DNA of 64,000 nt from Rhodothalassiaceae bacterium (GTDB lineage Bacteria > Pseudomonadota > Alphaproteobacteria > Sphingomonadales > Rhodothalassiaceae). The position numbers and the translations under genes are program-made. The stretch covers positions 620,001-684,000 of the forward strand of contig BPKC01000001.1 of NCBI GenBank assembly GCA_026004935.1, written 5' to 3'. This document shows, one piece after another, positions 61,706 to 64,000 of the stretch. Below the pieces are notes generated by a model that worked only from the letters and a program-made list of their open reading frames with translations, was not told the origin of the DNA and did no database searches. Within the stretch, counting starts at the first letter, position 1; every line of letters begins with the position of its first letter.

Positions 61706-62629
61706 TCATCTCCGCGACATCGGGTTCATCAGATTGCGGACGAGGCGTGCGCGGCCATTTTCGACCTCGACCAGGGCCACGGGTGCGCGCGCCAGATTGC
61801 GGAGCAGCATCGTGCCTTCGGTCTCGGTCGGAAGCCGGATCGTCTGCCCGTTGAGCAGGCGCCGCGCCTCGTCGTCGGTGACGGCCAGCGCCGGGATGTC
61901 GGCCAGCGCGGTCGTCATCGGCAGCACGAAGGAATCCCGCGTGGCGGGATCGGCCTCGCGCAGCCGATCGAGGGTCACGGCCTCTTCCTCGGAAAACGGC
62001 CCGACCCTGGTGCGGCGCAGATAGCCCAGATGCGCGCGGCTTTGCAAGGCCCGTGCGAGGTCGCGCACCAGCGCGCGCACATAGGTGCCCTTGCCGCACA
62101 CCATCCTGAGCCTGGTTTCGCGCGCCTCCGGGTCATGGGCGAGCAGCTCGAGGCTCATCACCTCCACCTCGCGCGGTTCGAGCTCGGCGTCGATGTCCTC
62201 GCCGGCGCGCGCGCGCTCATAGGCCCGCTCGCCCTTGATCTTGACGGCGCTGAAGCGGGGCGGGCGCTGAAGGATCCGGCCCGTGAAGCGGGGCAGGGCG
62301 GCGGCGAGGGCGTCTTCGTCCGGCACATGGTCGCTGGTCTCGAGCGCCTCGCCCTCGCGGTCGTCCGTCGTGGTCTCGGCACCCCAGATCATCGTGAAGA
62401 CGTATTCCTTCCTGGCCGAGACCAGCCAGGGCATCAGCTTCGTCGCCCGCCCCAGCCCGATGGGCAGGATGCCCTCGGCGAGCGGGTCGAGCGTGCCGGC
62501 GTGTCCCGCCTTCTCGGCATCGAGCAGGCGCTTGACCGCCGCCACCCCTTCCGCCGAGGTCATGCCCGCCGGCTTGTCGAGCACCAGCCAGCCGGTGACC
62601 GCGCGGCCGCGCCGCCGTCGTCTTGCCAT
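61706..62629 (-). CDS. truB: tRNA pseudouridine(55) synthase
   Basis: 307 residues. Catalytic Asp48 in [16 protein letters not shown] and the second motif [20 protein letters not shown] are present, then [12 protein letters not shown] and a C-terminal PUA-like part. It makes pseudouridine 55 in the T-loop of tRNAs. 12 bases behind rbfA and 7 before rpsO: one operon. Confidence 0.96.
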   Translation of the reverse strand: MARRRRRGRAVTGWLVLDKPAGMTSAEGVAAVKRLLDAEKAGHAGTLDPLAEGILPIGLGRATKLMPWLVSARKEYVFTMIWGAETTTDDREGEALETSDHVPDEDALAAALPRFTGRILQRPPRFSAVKIKGERAYERARAGEDIDAELEPREVEVMSLELLAHDPEARETRLRMVCGKGTYVRALVRDLARALQSRAHLGYLRRTRVGPFSEEEAVTLDRLREADPATRDSFVLPMTTALADIPALAVTDDEARRLLNGQTIRLPTETEGTMLLRNLARAPVALVEVENGRARLVRNLMNPMSRR

Positions 62630-62641
62630 CGCTTCCGTTCC

Positions 62642-63043
62642 TCAGTCCTCGCCGCGGTGCGCCGGGTCCGCGAGATCGCGCCGGACCGCATCAGAGCGCA
62701 GCAGCTCCTCGATGCGCTGGGCCGCTCCGAACTGGCGATCCAGATGGAAGGCGAGCTCGGGCAGGCACTTCATGCGCATGTAGGGCGCAAGCCTGCCGCG
62801 CAGGAAGCGGCGGTGGCGGTTGAGCGCCGCCACCATCTCGCGCGAATCGCCTGAGAGCGCCGGCATCACGAACACCCGCGCATGCCTGAGATCGGCGCTC
62901 ACCTCGACCATGCTGATGGTCACCATCGCATCCCGGAGCGCCGCATCGCGGATCTCCTCGCGGCTCAGAATCTCCGCCAGCGCATGGCGGATCGCCTCGC
63001 CGACGCGCTGAAGGCGCACCCGCTGCCGTCCCCGTTCGCTCAT
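62642..63043 (-). CDS. rbfA: Ribosome-binding factor A
   Basis: 133 residues. KH-type fold: RVQRVGEAIRHALAEIL, VTISMVEVSADLRHARVFV, AALNRHRRFLRGRLAPYMRMKCLPELAFHLD. It matures 16S rRNA in late 30S assembly, especially at low temperature. Between infB (31 bases) and truB (12 bases), the conserved order. Confidence 0.95.
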   Translation of the reverse strand: MSERGRQRVRLQRVGEAIRHALAEILSREEIRDAALRDAMVTISMVEVSADLRHARVFVMPALSGDSREMVAALNRHRRFLRGRLAPYMRMKCLPELAFHLDRQFGAAQRIEELLRSDAVRRDLADPAHRGED

Positions 63044-63074
63044 GGCATCCGTCCGGTCCGGGCCGCCCGCCGCA

Positions 63075-64000
63075 TCACAGCGTGCGCGCGACCTCCTTCG
63101 TCTCGTAGGCCTCGACGATGTCGCCCGGCTTGATGTCGGTGAAGTTCTCCAGCGTCAGACCGCACTCCGTGCCGGCGCGCACCTCGTCCACATCGTCCTT
63201 GAAGCGCCTGAGCGAGGAGAGCTTGCCGTCGTAGACGATGACATCGTCGCGCATCAGCCGCGCCCGGGCCGAGCGCCGGATCACGCCTTCGGTGACCAGA
63301 CAGCCCGCCGCCTTGCCGGCCTTGCCCGCCTGGAAGACGGCGCGGACCTCCGCGCGGCCGATGACGGTTTCCTCGATCTGCGGGCCGAGGCGGCCGGCCA
63401 TCATCTCCTTCACGTCCTCGATGAGGTCGTAGATGATGCCGTAGTAGCGGATCGCGACCCCCTCGCGCTCGGCGGCCTCGCGCGCCTGGCGGTTGGCGCG
63501 GACGTTGAAGCCGATGATGAGCGCGTCCGAGGCCTCGGCCAGCGTCACGTCCGTCTCGGTGATGCCGCCGACCGCGGCATGGATGACCTGGGCGCGGATC
63601 TCGTCGTTGCCGATCTTCTCGAGCGCCTGGACGATCGCCTCGAGCGAGCCCTGGACATCCGCCTTGACGATGACGGGAAATTCCTGGGCCTTGCTTTCCT
63701 TCAGTCTTGAAAGCAGCTGCTCGACACTGGCCGCCCCGCGCGAGAGGCGTTTGCGGCGCCGCTGCTCCTTGCGGTATTCCGCGACCTCGCGGGCCTTGGC
63801 CTCGTCTCCGACGACGACGAAGTCGTCGCCCGCCTCCGGCGTGCCCTGCAGCCCCAGAACCTCGACGGGCTGCGAGGGACCGGCCTCTTTGAGCTTGCGG
63901 CCGCGCTCGTCCATCATCGCGCGCACGCGGCCCCATTCCGCGCCGGCGACGAAGACGTCGCCGACCCTGAGCGTGCCGCGGCGCACGAGCACGGTCGCGA
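63075..64000 (-). CDS. infB: Translation initiation factor IF-2, C-terminal part (5' truncated by window)
   Basis: About 308 residues visible, open to the window edge. They cover the end of the EF-Tu-like domain 2 (VLVRRGTLRVGDVFVAG), a linker, domain IV (FPVIVKADVQGSLEAIVQAL) and the C-terminal fMet-tRNA-binding domain ending EVRAGTECGLTLENFTDIKPGDIVEAYE. The GTPase domain lies upstream, outside the window. IF-2 brings initiator tRNA to the 30S subunit. First visible gene of the leftward operon that ends at the 58,899 terminator. Confidence 0.97.
   Translation of the reverse strand, partial: ATVLVRRGTLRVGDVFVAGAEWGRVRAMMDERGRKLKEAGPSQPVEVLGLQGTPEAGDDFVVVGDEAKAREVAEYRKEQRRRKRLSRGAASVEQLLSRLKESKAQEFPVIVKADVQGSLEAIVQALEKIGNDEIRAQVIHAAVGGITETDVTLAEASDALIIGFNVRANRQAREAAEREGVAIRYYGIIYDLIEDVKEMMAGRLGPQIEETVIGRAEVRAVFQAGKAGKAAGCLVTEGVIRRSARARLMRDDVIVYDGKLSSLRRFKDDVDEVRAGTECGLTLENFTDIKPGDIVEAYETKEVARTL

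Overview
The window is very GC-rich, densely coded chromosome from an alphaproteobacterium. I infer this from a Usg-family protein, a 41-residue L36 without zinc cysteines, a DUF2842 membrane protein, rpoH directly behind rluD, a K+-insensitive proton-pumping pyrophosphatase, and the order infB-rbfA-truB-rpsO-pnp. I cannot name the genus. There is no phage, integrase, transposase or CRISPR array; most of the window is ordinary core genome.

Layout. 1-5,000: end of a zinc alcohol dehydrogenase, kynureninase, cardiolipin synthase, a CX5R phosphatase-like protein and two small membrane proteins. 5,163-10,835: tRNA-Val(CAC), an SNF-type Na+ symporter, a UDP-sugar dehydrogenase overlapping a MATE exporter, and an esterase. 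11,109-19,000: usg, a secreted cysteine protein, an intergenic region with a perfect FNR/FixK-type box, gamma-glutamyltransferase, a frameshifted lipoprotein subtilase autotransporter, a lipoprotein, tandem thioesterases and a TorF-like outer-membrane protein. 19,521-24,370: hppA, an HNH protein, threonine synthase. 24,370-28,750: rpoH, rluD, a small membrane protein, a JAMM metallopeptidase, pyruvate kinase. 28,970-36,981: acyl-CoA ligase, DUF2842, Nudix, VapBC, an HMCES/YedK protein, membrane protein, MaoC hydratase, a frameshifted CaiB CoA-transferase, SDR. 36,995-44,734: trkH, a HAD phosphatase, rpmJ, xseA, bioA, a metallophosphatase and pyrB. 44,734-54,386: pyrC-like (pyrX), plsY, dprA, topA, rnr, a NYN-domain protein and a uracil-DNA glycosylase. 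55,167-58,741: 2-hydroxyacid dehydrogenase, SH3 protein, truncated Fur/Irr regulator, nitronate monooxygenase. 58,899-64,000: pnp, rpsO, truB, rbfA and the C-terminal part of infB, all leftward, ending in a strong terminator behind pnp.

Functional groupings. The leftward infB-pnp cluster is the translation-initiation/ribosome-maturation/RNA-decay operon. pyrB-pyrX-plsY-dprA-topA-rnr run rightward with short gaps or overlaps; the pyrC-like member has lost its metal ligands and is probably a structural partner of aspartate carbamoyltransferase. Acyl-CoA genes (ligase, MaoC, CaiB, thioesterases) recur without forming one pathway.

The least explained material is intergenic. Four blocks (about 21.8-22.2, 23.9-24.35, 30.7-31.13 and 54.4-55.1 kb) hold modular palindromic elements of about 109 bp. 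Module A (a GCCGG..CCGGC palindrome) is followed at a nearly fixed distance by module B (type I, five full copies and one truncated) or module C (type II, three copies). A second lead is the orphan FNR-type palindrome at 12,161-12,178, which could drive a leftward transcript of about 160 nt ending at a hairpin with a U-rich tail. Two genes carry apparent 1-base deletions beside G/C runs, so sequence error is possible. I found no convincing new multigene system.
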